The notes under the pieces were generated by a model. That model saw nothing but the letters and a program-made list of their open reading frames with translations. It did no database searches and was not told the origin of the DNA. A DNA stretch of 64,000 nt. It comes from Bacillus mycoides (GTDB lineage: Bacteria > Bacillota > Bacilli > Bacillales > Bacillaceae_G). The position numbers and the translations under genes are program-made. The first letter of the stretch is position 1, and every line of letters starts with the position of its first letter. The DNA lies in contig NZ_CP036135.1 of NCBI RefSeq assembly GCF_018742245.1, forward strand, positions 62,001-126,000. Reading direction: 5' to 3'. Positions 8,126-15,980 of this stretch are shown piece by piece.

Positions 8126-9337
8126 ATGAAACACGTTATTGCATTTGATGTCAGTATGGGTAAAAGTTATATGGTAATTTATAATGCACAAAAACAATGC
8201 GTATTCGAAAGTGAAATCAAGCATTCTAAGCCTGATTTTAAAAAGCTACAAGAAAAGATACATAAGCTTACAGATGAAACCGGCGAATCACCTGAAATTG
8301 TGTTCGAAGCAACAGGGATCTATTCCAGACAGCTAGAACGATTTATGCAAAATAACCAGTATACATATTGTTTATTAAACCCATTAGAAGCCAAAATACA
8401 ATGTGATTCCTTGCGGATTCATAAGACAGACCGAAGCGACGCACACCGATTAGCTCTCACTCATTTTACAGTTACCCGAAGGGTATCTACCGGAACTGAT
8501 AATTTATTCTATCAGTTAAAATCTCTTTCTAGATTATATAGTGAACTGGATGATGAATTATCAATAATTCGCGGCCGTATGCATAAAGTAATCCAATTAA
8601 CATTTCCAGAATTGGAAAGAATATTTACTAGTAAATCTGATTTGTTTTTAAATTTTGTTCAACTATTTCCCCACCCAGATTGTGTTTTAGGTCTTTCTAA
8701 AACCATTATAAAAAATCGTATTCGTGCCAACACCAATAAAAAAATATCAAATATTACGGCGGAGAAAAAAGCGATTCAGATACTTGAAATAGCGAAAATT
8801 TGCTATCCTGCTGTTTCTCAGAACGATGTTCTGTGTGACCAGCTCAAATTATACGCAAGGCGCTATCAAGAACTTCTTCACCAAAAAGAAAGCTGTATTA
8901 GCAAGATGGTGTATGTAGCTGAGCAACGCGCAGAATACGATATCATTCGCAGTCTCCCTGGGATTGGACCGAATACTGCCGTACGCTTGATGGCTGAAAT
9001 AGGAGATATTACTCGTTTTAACAATAACAAGCAACTCAATGCATTTGCTGGTATTGATATACGCCGTTTTCAATCAGGTAAAACCTTTTTTAAAGATAAA
9101 ATCAATAAACGTGGAAATAAACATTTGAGGAAGCTCCTTTTCCTCATCATCCAGAACATGATTAAACAACGACGTTACGGACAAAATCATATTGTTGAGT
9201 ATTACGATAAATTAAAAACGCAACCTTATAACAAGTGTCATAAAGTTGCGTCCATTGCATGTGTAAATAAATTATTGAAGCTTCTCTTCTATCTCATTAC
9301 ACATAATATGCACTATGATTATCGGTTAGCCGCCTAA
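8126..9337 (+). CDS. IS110-family transposase (DEDD recombinase)
   Basis: Protein of 403 aa, intact. The N-terminal RuvC-like DEDD domain begins AFDVSMGKSYMVIYNA (first Asp), with FEATGIYSRQ (Glu) and KTDRSDAHRLA (Asp pair). The C-terminal Transposase_20 domain has SLPGIGPNTAVRLMAEIGD and the serine-bearing RRFQSGKTFFKDKINKRGNK. These enzymes catalyse RNA-guided DNA recombination with a bridge RNA. The ATG at 8126 has a perfect GAGGAGG eight bases upstream. Length and motifs are complete, so the element may still be active. Confidence 0.95.
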   Translation: MKHVIAFDVSMGKSYMVIYNAQKQCVFESEIKHSKPDFKKLQEKIHKLTDETGESPEIVFEATGIYSRQLERFMQNNQYTYCLLNPLEAKIQCDSLRIHKTDRSDAHRLALTHFTVTRRVSTGTDNLFYQLKSLSRLYSELDDELSIIRGRMHKVIQLTFPELERIFTSKSDLFLNFVQLFPHPDCVLGLSKTIIKNRIRANTNKKISNITAEKKAIQILEIAKICYPAVSQNDVLCDQLKLYARRYQELLHQKESCISKMVYVAEQRAEYDIIRSLPGIGPNTAVRLMAEIGDITRFNNNKQLNAFAGIDIRRFQSGKTFFKDKINKRGNKHLRKLLFLIIQNMIKQRRYGQNHIVEYYDKLKTQPYNKCHKVASIACVNKLLKLLFYLITHNMHYDYRLAA

Positions 9338-9770
9338 AACCATAGTTTCATCCATCGTACCATATCTTCCCCCTAGTAAAAAATGGACACATATTAGGGG
9401 TATTTGGCTTGCATTCTAATTGGCTTAAAATCTCTGGCATTTAATCAATTATAACTCTAAAAAACATTTGACTAATCGTAAGAAAGACACCCAAGAAGTA
9501 TCAAAAATTCTCCTTCGTCTGTTTGACTTCTTACAGAAAAACGGTCGAAAATCCCATCGATATGAGAAAAAAACAGTCTTTGATATTTTAGGTGTCGTTT
9601 ATCAGTTTACTGTATCCAATCTAAAGCAAAAAACTGCATAATCTTTAAAAATACACCGTATCAATGTTTATTTGGTATGCGTATTTTTAAAAACAAATAA
9701 ACAAATTATCAAGTATGTAGGCAACAAGAAAGGAGGTTCATAAAAGATCCAACCTTAGCTTGATGGGCAT

Positions 9771-9783
9771 GTGACGGTACCCC
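9771..9783. repeat. 13-bp target duplication, left copy (IS231 copy 2)
   Basis: GTGACGGTACCCC precedes the left end of IS231 copy 2 and is repeated exactly at 11432-11444. It also equals the outer bases of the Tn3-family terminal repeat seen at 23156-23193. Confidence 0.85.
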
Positions 9784-11431
9784 ACATCCATCAACTTAAG
9801 GATTTAGACTATTCTTAAACATAAAAGCACGTTACTATTCTCTTATGTTAATGAGAAAGGGTGACGTGCTTTTTATGAATATGCATCAAAAACAAGAGCT
9901 GTCTTTATTTGCCGAAGAGTTATATCGATATATGTCTCCCGCTACACTTAATCAATTAGCTATAGAAGCAGGTGGAATGAAACGAAAACGTAAGTGCCAT
10001 GGGCACCATTTTTTATCTTTGTGTGTATGGTTAAATCAACAAATCGCTACAACCTCTCTTACTCAACTTTGTAGTCAATTAGAAACTTCAACAGGAATTT
10101 TATTAAGTCCTGAGGGACTGAATCGACGATTTAACTCGGCTTCTGTAGCCTTCTTTCGAAATGTATTTACTACACTTCTACAAGCTAAAATTGGAGGATC
10201 ATCTACAATTTCTCATTCTCTTTCTGCTTACTTTGAGCGGATTCGCATCCTTGATTCTACAACCTTTCAAGTTCCAGATCGATTCGCAGCTACTTATCCT
10301 GGTGCCGGAGGCTGTAGTCATACAGCTGGTGTGAAAATTCAATTAGAGTATGACTTGTTGAGTGGAGAGTTTTCTGATGTGAAAATTGAACCAGGAAAAC
10401 GAAGTGATCAGGCATATGGGGCGACTCGAATGGACATGACACAAAAGAATGAACTATATATTCGTGACTTAGGGTATTTTCGTTTACAAGACTTTAAATC
10501 GATCCAAGATAAGGAAGGGTATTATTTATCGCGTCTTAAATTACCAACTAAAATATATAGAAAAGAATTCGAAACAGTGGTATTTAAAACAAAACCTGCT
10601 CAATTGAGACCGGTATATATACAAATTCATTTGGAAGACATCATGAACCAATTACAACCTGGCCAAGTGTATGAATTACATGATGTATATGTAGGGAGCA
10701 AAGACAAACTACCCACTCGCATTGTGGTTTATAGATGTACAGAGGAGCAAAAACAGAAACGTCTACATGATCGAGCTATTCGTGAAAAGAAAAAAGGGAT
10801 TACATATACAGAGCGTACGAAACTTTTACAAGGAATTACAGTATATATGACAAACATTCCTACGGAATGGGTACCGAAAGAGAAAATCTATGATTTATAT
10901 TCACTGCGTTGGCAAATTGAGCTGTTATTTAAAATATGGAAATCTTGGTTTCGAATTCATCGTTGTAAATCTATTAAACAAGAGCGATTAGAATGCCACC
11001 TTTATGGACAACTCATTAGTATCCTATTATGTTCTTCTACTATGTTTAAAATGAGAGAACTCCTGTTACGTAAGAAACAGAAAGAACTAAGTGAATATAA
11101 AGCGATTTACATAATTAAAGATTATTTCTTACTTTTTCATCAAGCACTACATAAAAACACCCAAGAATTATCAAAGATTCTCCTTCGTCTGTTTAACCTC
11201 CTACAGCGAAACGGACGAAAATCTCACAGATATGAGAAAAAAACAGTCTTTGATATTTTAGGTGTTGTGTATGAGTATACCACTTCTGCCCATCAGGTAG
11301 CATAGCGAAAAATTTGAAACCCGTCAGGGTTTATTTGATGTGCCTACTTTTATAACATCTATAAAAGATAATAAAAAACTACGTGGAAAGACCGCATTTT
11401 GTATAAAAATATACGTTAAGTTGATGGATGT
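9784..11431 (+). mobile_element. IS231 copy 2, complete
   Basis: Element of 1648 bp with inverted ends ACATCCATCAACTTAAG (9784) and TTAAGTTGATGGATGT (to 11431). It is flanked by an exact 13-bp direct repeat and contains one intact transposase gene. It abuts the right end of IS231 copy 1 with only the duplicated target between them. Everything needed for transposition appears present. Confidence 0.93.
9875..11305 (+). CDS. IS231 transposase, intact
   Basis: Protein of 476 aa, full length for IS231. The start at 9875 (MNMHQKQELSLFAEELYRYM) follows GAGAAAGGG-TGACGTGCTTTTT, the arrangement shared by all other IS231 copies here; an upstream ATG at 9845 lies before this signal. It is an IS4-family DDE transposase. 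First Asp region RIRILDSTTFQVPD, second YIRDLGYF, and the signature Y-(2)-R-(3)-E-(6)-K in [15 protein letters not shown]. It ends [18 protein letters not shown]. No frameshift or internal stop is seen. Confidence 0.95.
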   Translation: MNMHQKQELSLFAEELYRYMSPATLNQLAIEAGGMKRKRKCHGHHFLSLCVWLNQQIATTSLTQLCSQLETSTGILLSPEGLNRRFNSASVAFFRNVFTTLLQAKIGGSSTISHSLSAYFERIRILDSTTFQVPDRFAATYPGAGGCSHTAGVKIQLEYDLLSGEFSDVKIEPGKRSDQAYGATRMDMTQKNELYIRDLGYFRLQDFKSIQDKEGYYLSRLKLPTKIYRKEFETVVFKTKPAQLRPVYIQIHLEDIMNQLQPGQVYELHDVYVGSKDKLPTRIVVYRCTEEQKQKRLHDRAIREKKKGITYTERTKLLQGITVYMTNIPTEWVPKEKIYDLYSLRWQIELLFKIWKSWFRIHRCKSIKQERLECHLYGQLISILLCSSTMFKMRELLLRKKQKELSEYKAIYIIKDYFLLFHQALHKNTQELSKILLRLFNLLQRNGRKSHRYEKKTVFDILGVVYEYTTSAHQVA

Positions 11432-11444
11432 GTGACGGTACCCC
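11432..11444. repeat. 13-bp target duplication, right copy (IS231 copy 2)
   Basis: GTGACGGTACCCC, identical to 9771-9783, marks the right border of the most recent IS231 insertion in the window. Confidence 0.85.
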
Positions 11445-11615
11445 AATATTGAAATTTTCTTTAGCTATCTTGTTTTCTTCAATTGGCATCGCCCAGTGAA
11501 CTACACCAGTATCTCTAGTTAACTGCTGCGCTTCTCTACAAGCTTCAAAATAATCATTATGCTCTGCTATTAACTCCCTTGCTAAAAAACTCCGTATTCC
11601 ATATCCCTCAGTCAC
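11445..11615 (-). pseudogene. Unidentified gene fragment truncated by IS231
   Basis: Open frame from a GTG at 11615 reads TEGYGIRSFLARELIAEHND, then YFEACREAQQLTRDTGVVHW and AMPIEENKIAKENFN before running into the IS231 border at 11444. The composition looks like a real helical cytosolic protein, but I do not recognise it. The RBS is weak (AGTAGAAAAG). The 3' part has been lost. Confidence 0.45.
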
Positions 11616-11925
11616 CTTTTCTACTCAAATAGTGTTTTCATTCAATTACCGTTTTCGCTTTTTCTCGTTCTACAATTCGATATGTAATATTTCATATTTT
11701 ATTATTTCAATATTCTTTTATTAACTATAACTTTATATAAATGAGTTTCTATAACGCGGTAAATCAACATTTGTAATTTAATTCCTTATTTAAAATATCT
11801 AGAATATATTTTAAAACACTATATTTGGATAGTTATATTGGAATTTCCTGTTCTACACATCCATATAAGTTTTGTGTATTATGTAGTAGAAGGGTAATTA
11901 AAAGACTTACTCTTTGCTATTGAGG

Positions 11926-11960
11926 GAAGAGCCTGAGAGCCATATCAGGCTCTTCTTTGT
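11926..11960 (+). terminator. Terminator hairpin
   Basis: Perfect stem GAAGAGCCTGA / TCAGGCTCTTC (11926-11936 with 11945-11955) followed by TTTG. No coding sequence precedes it, so it may end a small non-coding transcript. Confidence 0.75.
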
Positions 11961-12224
11961 TTATATACCATGTATTAAAATAGGGATTTTATTTAATTTC
12001 CATTAATCTTTCTATTCCCTTCGAATATAGTAATATCACCCAAGTGAATACCCAGGTCGCTCTAGACCAGCTTCCTGGTGCTTCTGTTACGAAGAATCCG
12101 CTTATAACCAGAGGGTTCTTTTATTTTTTCTACATATAATAACGATTTTGTTCAAAATGATGCCCTATCCATTTGGACGCATTTACCAGTATTTTTACCA
12201 AAAAATTCATGATATCGTTAATTA

Positions 12225-12286
12225 GTCGAGTACGTCATTACTTGACGATTACCCTTAGGAGCCCCGCAGACAATCGGGGTTTCTTT
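12225..12286 (+). terminator. Double hairpin ending in a terminator
   Basis: Stem GTCGAGTA / TACTTGAC (12225-12232 with 12239-12246) is followed by GCCCCG / CGGGGT (12261-12266 with 12275-12280) and TTTCTTTC. The layout is like the 3' part of the small RNA candidates at 32.3 and 40.1 kb. Confidence 0.55.
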
Positions 12287-12444
12287 CATTTAAATAAGGA
12301 TTTTGTTCAAATCGTTTGATAAAGGTGAAGCAACCACTCTAATGTATATAAAGTTCTTTTAATCCTTCCTATCCCACATAAAGTTGCAGATAAGCTATTC
12401 TGCCTTGGATAGGCCTCGATCTTGCACCAGAATCAGAAAGATTA

Positions 12445-12747
12445 CTAATTTTTATTTACAATTAATAGTTTCAAATCCAATAACATTTCGACAATGGAAT
12501 TAATAGTTTTGTTTTGAGCGCTATAGTAAATCTCTAATCCTTTTCTATCACTCATAATTAATTTTTGAGATTTCATCTTCGATAAATGCTGCGAAACAGT
12601 AGATTGTGGGATACCAAGAATATCTACAATTTGAGTTACATTACATGCCCCTCTTGTAATTAATTCTTTCAAAATTTTAATTCGTATTGGATGAGCTAAT
12701 GCTTTTAAAACTTCTGCGTTTTTTTCATAATTCAACAAACTAAACAT
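12445..12747 (-). CDS. ArsR-family transcriptional regulator, PagR-like
   Basis: Protein of 100 aa with the winged-helix of ArsR/SmtB repressors: LKALAHPIRIKILKELITRG, then VTQIVDILGIPQSTVSQHLS (helix-turn-helix) and KGLEIYYSAQNKTI (wing). The sequence strongly recalls PagR of the B. anthracis virulence plasmid (NVTQI-LPQSTVSQHL-GLEIYYS), from memory. No CxC metal site is seen, so metal sensing is unlikely. The SD AAGGAG directly abuts the ATG at 12747; the TTG at 12738 (nine bases after GGAG) may be the true start. No target gene is adjacent, and its regulon is unknown. Confidence 0.88.
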   Translation of the reverse strand: MFSLLNYEKNAEVLKALAHPIRIKILKELITRGACNVTQIVDILGIPQSTVSQHLSKMKSQKLIMSDRKGLEIYYSAQNKTINSIVEMLLDLKLLIVNKN

Positions 12748-13017
12748 CTCCTTGTGAAATAATATATTTTTATTATATTAATAATTTGATGAATGAAATT
12801 TTAATACTCTAGTTTTGTAGAATTTATGATGCAGCATCTTTTCGATTTAATTTGTGTTTTATTCCATCAACATAATCTGGTATGCCCCAGCCCCCCCTTA
12901 TTCTCTTTTTTGTTTGCATTTCTACTTCCTATAATTCATCTGAATAATAATATTAAAATGCTTTCAATAGTAAAAATAGTTTTTGTAAGTTTTATAACTA
13001 CTTTTGTAATTAAAAAA

Positions 13018-13047
13018 ATATAAGCGACTTATAATAAGTCGCTTATA
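13018..13047 (-). terminator. Terminator of the CitS/CitT-type operon
   Basis: Stem TAAGCGACTTA / TAAGTCGCTTA around 13021-13046, followed on the minus strand by TATTTTTTTAATT. It overlaps the last codon of the response regulator gene. Confidence 0.85.
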
Positions 13048-13750
13048 CGTAAAAATCTATTTTATTTTGGTCAATACATCTCAATTTACTCACTGGTCTT
13101 CCCACATTTTGATACACCATTTCATTCTCTAATACTCCGATTTCAGTCAAAAACATGACATACTTTCGAATAGAAACTCTTGAAACTCCTACTAATTGCG
13201 CCATTTCATCTGTTGTAAACGCTTGTCCATGAAGCGATTTGATTTGCTGCCAAATTAGTTGTAGCGTTTGCCTTGTTAGTCCTTTCGGAAGCTCTTTATC
13301 GTCAAAGGGCACTCTTTTTTCTTTTTGTAAAATTAGCGAATCTAATTCCGATTGACTAATATTTTGTTGTTCTTTCATAAAAGTAAGTTTTCCTCGATAT
13401 ACAGTTAATGCCTCTTTAAATCGTTCAAATGTAAATGGTTTAATTAAATAATCTACTACGCCATATTGTAATGCTTTTTTGATACTCCCCATATCATGTA
13501 CAGCTGAAATCATCATAATATCGATTTCTCTTTCTTGATTCCGAATATGCATTAAAAGCTCAAACCCGGTCTCTTCAGGCATAAAAATATCAAGTAATAC
13601 TAAATCTACTCGTGATTTCTCTAATACTTCTATCGCTTCTTTAACTGATTTAACTGCATGGACAAGTTCAAACCCTCCCACTTGCTCTAAATAATGTGTA
13701 TTTAACATTGCCACCATCGGATCATCTTCTACAATCAAAACTTTGATCAT
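13043..13750 (-). CDS. CitT/MalR/DcuR-type response regulator
   Basis: Protein of 235 aa. Receiver domain (about 1-120) with acidic pocket VEDD, phospho-acceptor Asp in LVLLDIFMP, and the Lys in YLIKPFTFERF. The C-terminal HTH (about 165-225) contains FTTDEMAQLVGVSRVSIRKY. This build belongs to the CitB/DcuR regulators controlling uptake of citrate, malate or other C4-dicarboxylates. The start at 13750 lies one base after the stop of the kinase gene, so the two are translationally coupled. No transporter gene is in the window, so the regulated uptake system must be elsewhere. Confidence 0.93.
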   Translation of the reverse strand: MIKVLIVEDDPMVAMLNTHYLEQVGGFELVHAVKSVKEAIEVLEKSRVDLVLLDIFMPEETGFELLMHIRNQEREIDIMMISAVHDMGSIKKALQYGVVDYLIKPFTFERFKEALTVYRGKLTFMKEQQNISQSELDSLILQKEKRVPFDDKELPKGLTRQTLQLIWQQIKSLHGQAFTTDEMAQLVGVSRVSIRKYVMFLTEIGVLENEMVYQNVGRPVSKLRCIDQNKIDFYV

Positions 13751-13751
13751 C

Positions 13752-15350
13752 TTATCTCTCATCCCCACTTTTAGGTATTTCAATCGTTATTGTCGTTCCC
13801 GTTCCTAACAACGAATGAACATAAATTTCCCCATTTATTCGCTGTATGCTTTCCTTTACAAGATGCAAACCATACCCCCGATTATCACCCTTTGTGGAAT
13901 AACCTTTTATAAATAATGCATCAATTTCATCCTCTTGTATACCTTTCCCTGTATCTTGTACTGTAATGATTAATGTATCCCCATCTTGTATTCCAACTTC
14001 AACCTGCTTCTTCTCACAATTCATCACTGCATCTAATGCGTTATTAATCAAATTTCCGACAATGGTAATCAGTTCATGAATGATACGTTCATCATATATT
14101 TCTGGTAAGTAAGAATCTTCTTTTATAATTAACTTTATATTTTTCTCTCTAGCATAGCTCAGTTTACCTAATAAAAAACCAGCAAATACTGGGCTTTGAA
14201 TTTTTTTCATAATCCCCCCAATTTCATATTGATGCTCTGATACCATACTACTCACATATTTTTGCAGTTCTTCATACTGTTTCATATGTGTAAGTCCTAG
14301 CACGACGTGCATCTTATTCATAAATTCATGAGATTGCGCCCGTAGCGCTTCCGCATATAACCTAATACCAGTTAATTCCTCTGCTAATTTTCTAATCTCT
14401 GTTTTATCACGAAATGTTGCAATCACGCCAACTATTTCTCCTTTTACATATAAAGGAACCCGATTAGTAACAATCGCAACCCCATAAAAATTTAGTTCTT
14501 CGTTTAATTGTACCTCTCCTGTTTGCAACACTTCTTTCATACGTGAATTTGGCGTATACAATTCAATATCTTTACCGATAAAATCTTCTGTAAGTCCACC
14601 TTTCTTTAATATTCGTTTTGCTTCACTATTAATTAAAGTTATTCTCGCCTCTTTATCTACAGCAATAATACCTTCTTTTACAGATTGTAGCATCGTATTT
14701 CTTTCTTCAAGAATTTTCGCTATCCTATGCGGCTCAAGACCAAATAAACTTTTCTTTATATGTCTAGCTAGCAATATCGCTCCTATAATTCCAACTAATA
14801 TTCCAACACCAACACCGATATAAATAATATGTCTACTTTCTTTCACCCTCTCTTTTATATTATCAGCTGAAATGCCAACAGCGACCGCACCAAGTTGCTC
14901 ACCTGTGTCAGCAAAAATAGGTACGAATACTCGCATAGAAATCCCTAAAGTTCCTTTTGCTAACGAGACGTGTTCCTTTCCCTTCAATACAGGTCCTTCA
15001 TCGCCTCCAAGAAAATGATGCCCTATTTTTTGAGGGTCTGGATGAGATTTTCGTATTCCATTCATATCCATAACTACAATAAATTGAACATCTGTACTCT
15101 TTAATAGCTTATTTGTATATACCTGAATCAAGGAGGTATCTACCTTCCCCGTCAACCCATCAATTACAATAGAATCATTCGCCACAATACGTGCAATCGT
15201 TTTTGCCTTCTCTTCTTGGTTATCTTCTGTCGCTCGTTCAACATTATGGCTAATTAAAATGTCTGTTACGAGTAAAGAAACAATTACAACGGTACAAACT
15301 AACAGTGTAATGGTTTTCCATAAATTCCATAATTTATTTCTTTTTCTCAT
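13752..15350 (-). CDS. CitA/DcuS-type sensor histidine kinase
   Basis: Protein of 532 aa from the ATG at 15350 (GGGGAG eleven bases upstream). Membrane helix at about 10-32, extracytoplasmic sensor of CitA/DcuS type with GLTGKVDTSLIQVYTNKLLK and MNGIRKSHPDPQKIGHHF, second helix (IIYIGVGVGILVGIIGAILL), PAS domain (about 220-320), phospho-acceptor His in RAQSHEFMNKMHVVLGL, and a HATPase with VGNLINNALDAV and DTGKGIQEDEI. The family senses di- or tricarboxylates outside the cell. It forms an operon with the regulator downstream. An MCP gene used to precede it (see 15429-15488). Confidence 0.93.
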   Translation of the reverse strand: MRKRNKLWNLWKTITLLVCTVVIVSLLVTDILISHNVERATEDNQEEKAKTIARIVANDSIVIDGLTGKVDTSLIQVYTNKLLKSTDVQFIVVMDMNGIRKSHPDPQKIGHHFLGGDEGPVLKGKEHVSLAKGTLGISMRVFVPIFADTGEQLGAVAVGISADNIKERVKESRHIIYIGVGVGILVGIIGAILLARHIKKSLFGLEPHRIAKILEERNTMLQSVKEGIIAVDKEARITLINSEAKRILKKGGLTEDFIGKDIELYTPNSRMKEVLQTGEVQLNEELNFYGVAIVTNRVPLYVKGEIVGVIATFRDKTEIRKLAEELTGIRLYAEALRAQSHEFMNKMHVVLGLTHMKQYEELQKYVSSMVSEHQYEIGGIMKKIQSPVFAGFLLGKLSYAREKNIKLIIKEDSYLPEIYDERIIHELITIVGNLINNALDAVMNCEKKQVEVGIQDGDTLIITVQDTGKGIQEDEIDALFIKGYSTKGDNRGYGLHLVKESIQRINGEIYVHSLLGTGTTITIEIPKSGDER

Positions 15351-15383
15351 TCCTTCAATAGCTCCCCTAGTTATTAAGTAGAA

Positions 15384-15421
15384 AAATAAGTAAGGTGATA
15401 TCATTTTCACCTTACTTATTT
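15384..15421 (-). terminator. Terminator of the lost chemoreceptor gene
   Basis: Stem AAATAAGTAAGGTGA / TCACCTTACTTATTT (15384-15398 with 15407-15421), immediately downstream of the MCP tail on the minus strand. Confidence 0.85.
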
Positions 15422-15428
15422 GATGTTA

Positions 15429-15488
15429 TTATACTTTAAATTTACTCATCATTTCTTGTAGTTTTTCTATCGTCTCTTCTTTGCTAAG
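15429..15488 (-). pseudogene. C-terminal tail of a methyl-accepting chemotaxis protein
   Basis: The reverse strand encodes LSKEETIEKLQEMMSKFKV followed by TAA (15429-15431). This is a typical Bacillus MCP C-terminus. The rest of the gene is missing upstream of 15488, where unrelated AT-rich DNA and an IS231 relic begin. Only a scar remains. Confidence 0.75.
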
Positions 15489-15625
15489 TTTTAATTAGCT
15501 AAACGAAATTATTCCATAATAAAAAATAAAATAAGAAGAATTCAATATAACAAGTATACTAAATTTCTCTTATTTTTATTTCGAAAATCTAATATTATCA
15601 TTACTTTTGTAGCAAGAAGCATAAG

Positions 15626-15815
15626 ATGGCCGTTTTAGTGTTGTCTATGAGTATAGTTAATTTTCAAAACGAAAGAAAGCTGCATAATTTTTAAAAATAA
15701 TACCTAACTAGGTGTATTTAGCGTGCTCATTTTTAAGGGTAAATAGTATTTTAAGAGTTTTTTAGTTTATTTGAACGAAAGTTCATTTTGTTTCCGTTCT
15801 TAAGTTGATGGCATG
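15626..15815 (+). mobile_element. IS231 3' end relic
   Basis: Contains the end of an IS231 transposase reading frame (VVYEYS-like, stop at about 15691), the usual AT-rich tail, and the right inverted repeat CTTAAGTTGATGGCATG ending at 15815. TATGGTGACCCC follows, resembling the target side of other copies. All upstream parts are deleted. Confidence 0.75.
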
Positions 15816-15912
15816 TATGGTGACCCCTATCAAAAGATATTGATGGAAAAGATGTTGTAATCGATTTAGCGCGTGAAGAGAAAAATAAAGTATAAGATAA
15901 AAAATACAGTAA

Positions 15913-15957
15913 AAAAAGGACACGCTCGCCAGATACTCCTAGCAAGCGTGTTCTTTT
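15913..15957. terminator. Terminator downstream of the neutral protease gene
   Basis: Stem of about 12 bp, AAAGGACACGCT with AGCGTGTTCTTTT, is flanked by A and T runs on the two sides. It lies 24 bases past the protease stop codon on the minus strand. A short plus-strand frame (KDIDGKDVVIDLAREEKNKV, 15833-15895) that ends just before it is an unidentified scrap. Confidence 0.8.
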
Positions 15958-15980
15958 ACACTTTTCTACCAATGAAACTA

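Larger units (their letters stand above)
7889..9484 (+). mobile_element. IS110-family element inserted in IS231
   Basis: Bounds were deduced by comparing the split IS231 gene with the intact copies: left junction 7888±4, right junction 9485±4, giving about 1.6 kb. There are no terminal inverted repeats and no obvious target duplication, as expected for the IS110 family. The non-coding left side (about 237 bp) is longer than the right (about 147 bp). This matches the IS110 subgroup, in which the bridge RNA is encoded between the left end and the recombinase gene. Confidence 0.8.
6630..9641 (+). pseudogene. IS231 transposase, broken (copy 1)
   Basis: Begins ATG at 6630 with TLSIQDEFLLFAEKLQRY, meets an in-frame TAG at about 6717, is frameshifted near 6890 and again near 7600, and is then interrupted at codons for YAAIQ by the IS110 element. 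The last 58 codons ([20 protein letters not shown] type) resume at about 9485 and end with TAA at 9641. IS231 transposases are 470-480 aa DDE enzymes of the IS4 family; at least four lesions make this one dead. Its catalytic Y-R-E-K region ([15 protein letters not shown]) is still readable at 7630-7680. Confidence 0.9.
6538..9770 (+). mobile_element. IS231 copy 1, interrupted by an IS110 element
   Basis: Left end CATCGCTATCAAGCTAAG (6538-6555); right end CTTAGCTTGATGGGCATG (9755-9772 region), an inverted match. Inside is a broken IS231 transposase gene split by an IS110-family element at about 7889-9484. Without that insertion the element would be about 1.64 kb, the normal IS231 size. The flanks (AGGGATCACCATA left, TGACGGTACCCC right) do not match each other. 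The copy has therefore been rearranged or recombined since insertion. Confidence 0.85.
11616..12444. other. Gene-free region with hairpins
   Basis: 830 bases without a credible coding frame. It contains a terminator at 11926-11960, a clustered set of inverted repeats at 12045-12130 (CCAGG/CCTGG and GAATCC/GGGTTC), and a hairpin-plus-terminator at 12225-12285. Its organisation (AT-rich leader, stem, GC stem, T-run) resembles small RNA cassettes, but no promoter is obvious. Confidence 0.5.

Noticed and set aside
12826..13023. Plus-strand frame rich in Phe/Leu beside the CitT-type gene
   Set aside because: No RBS, low complexity, and partly repeated in non-coding DNA at 28.7 kb; judged non-coding.
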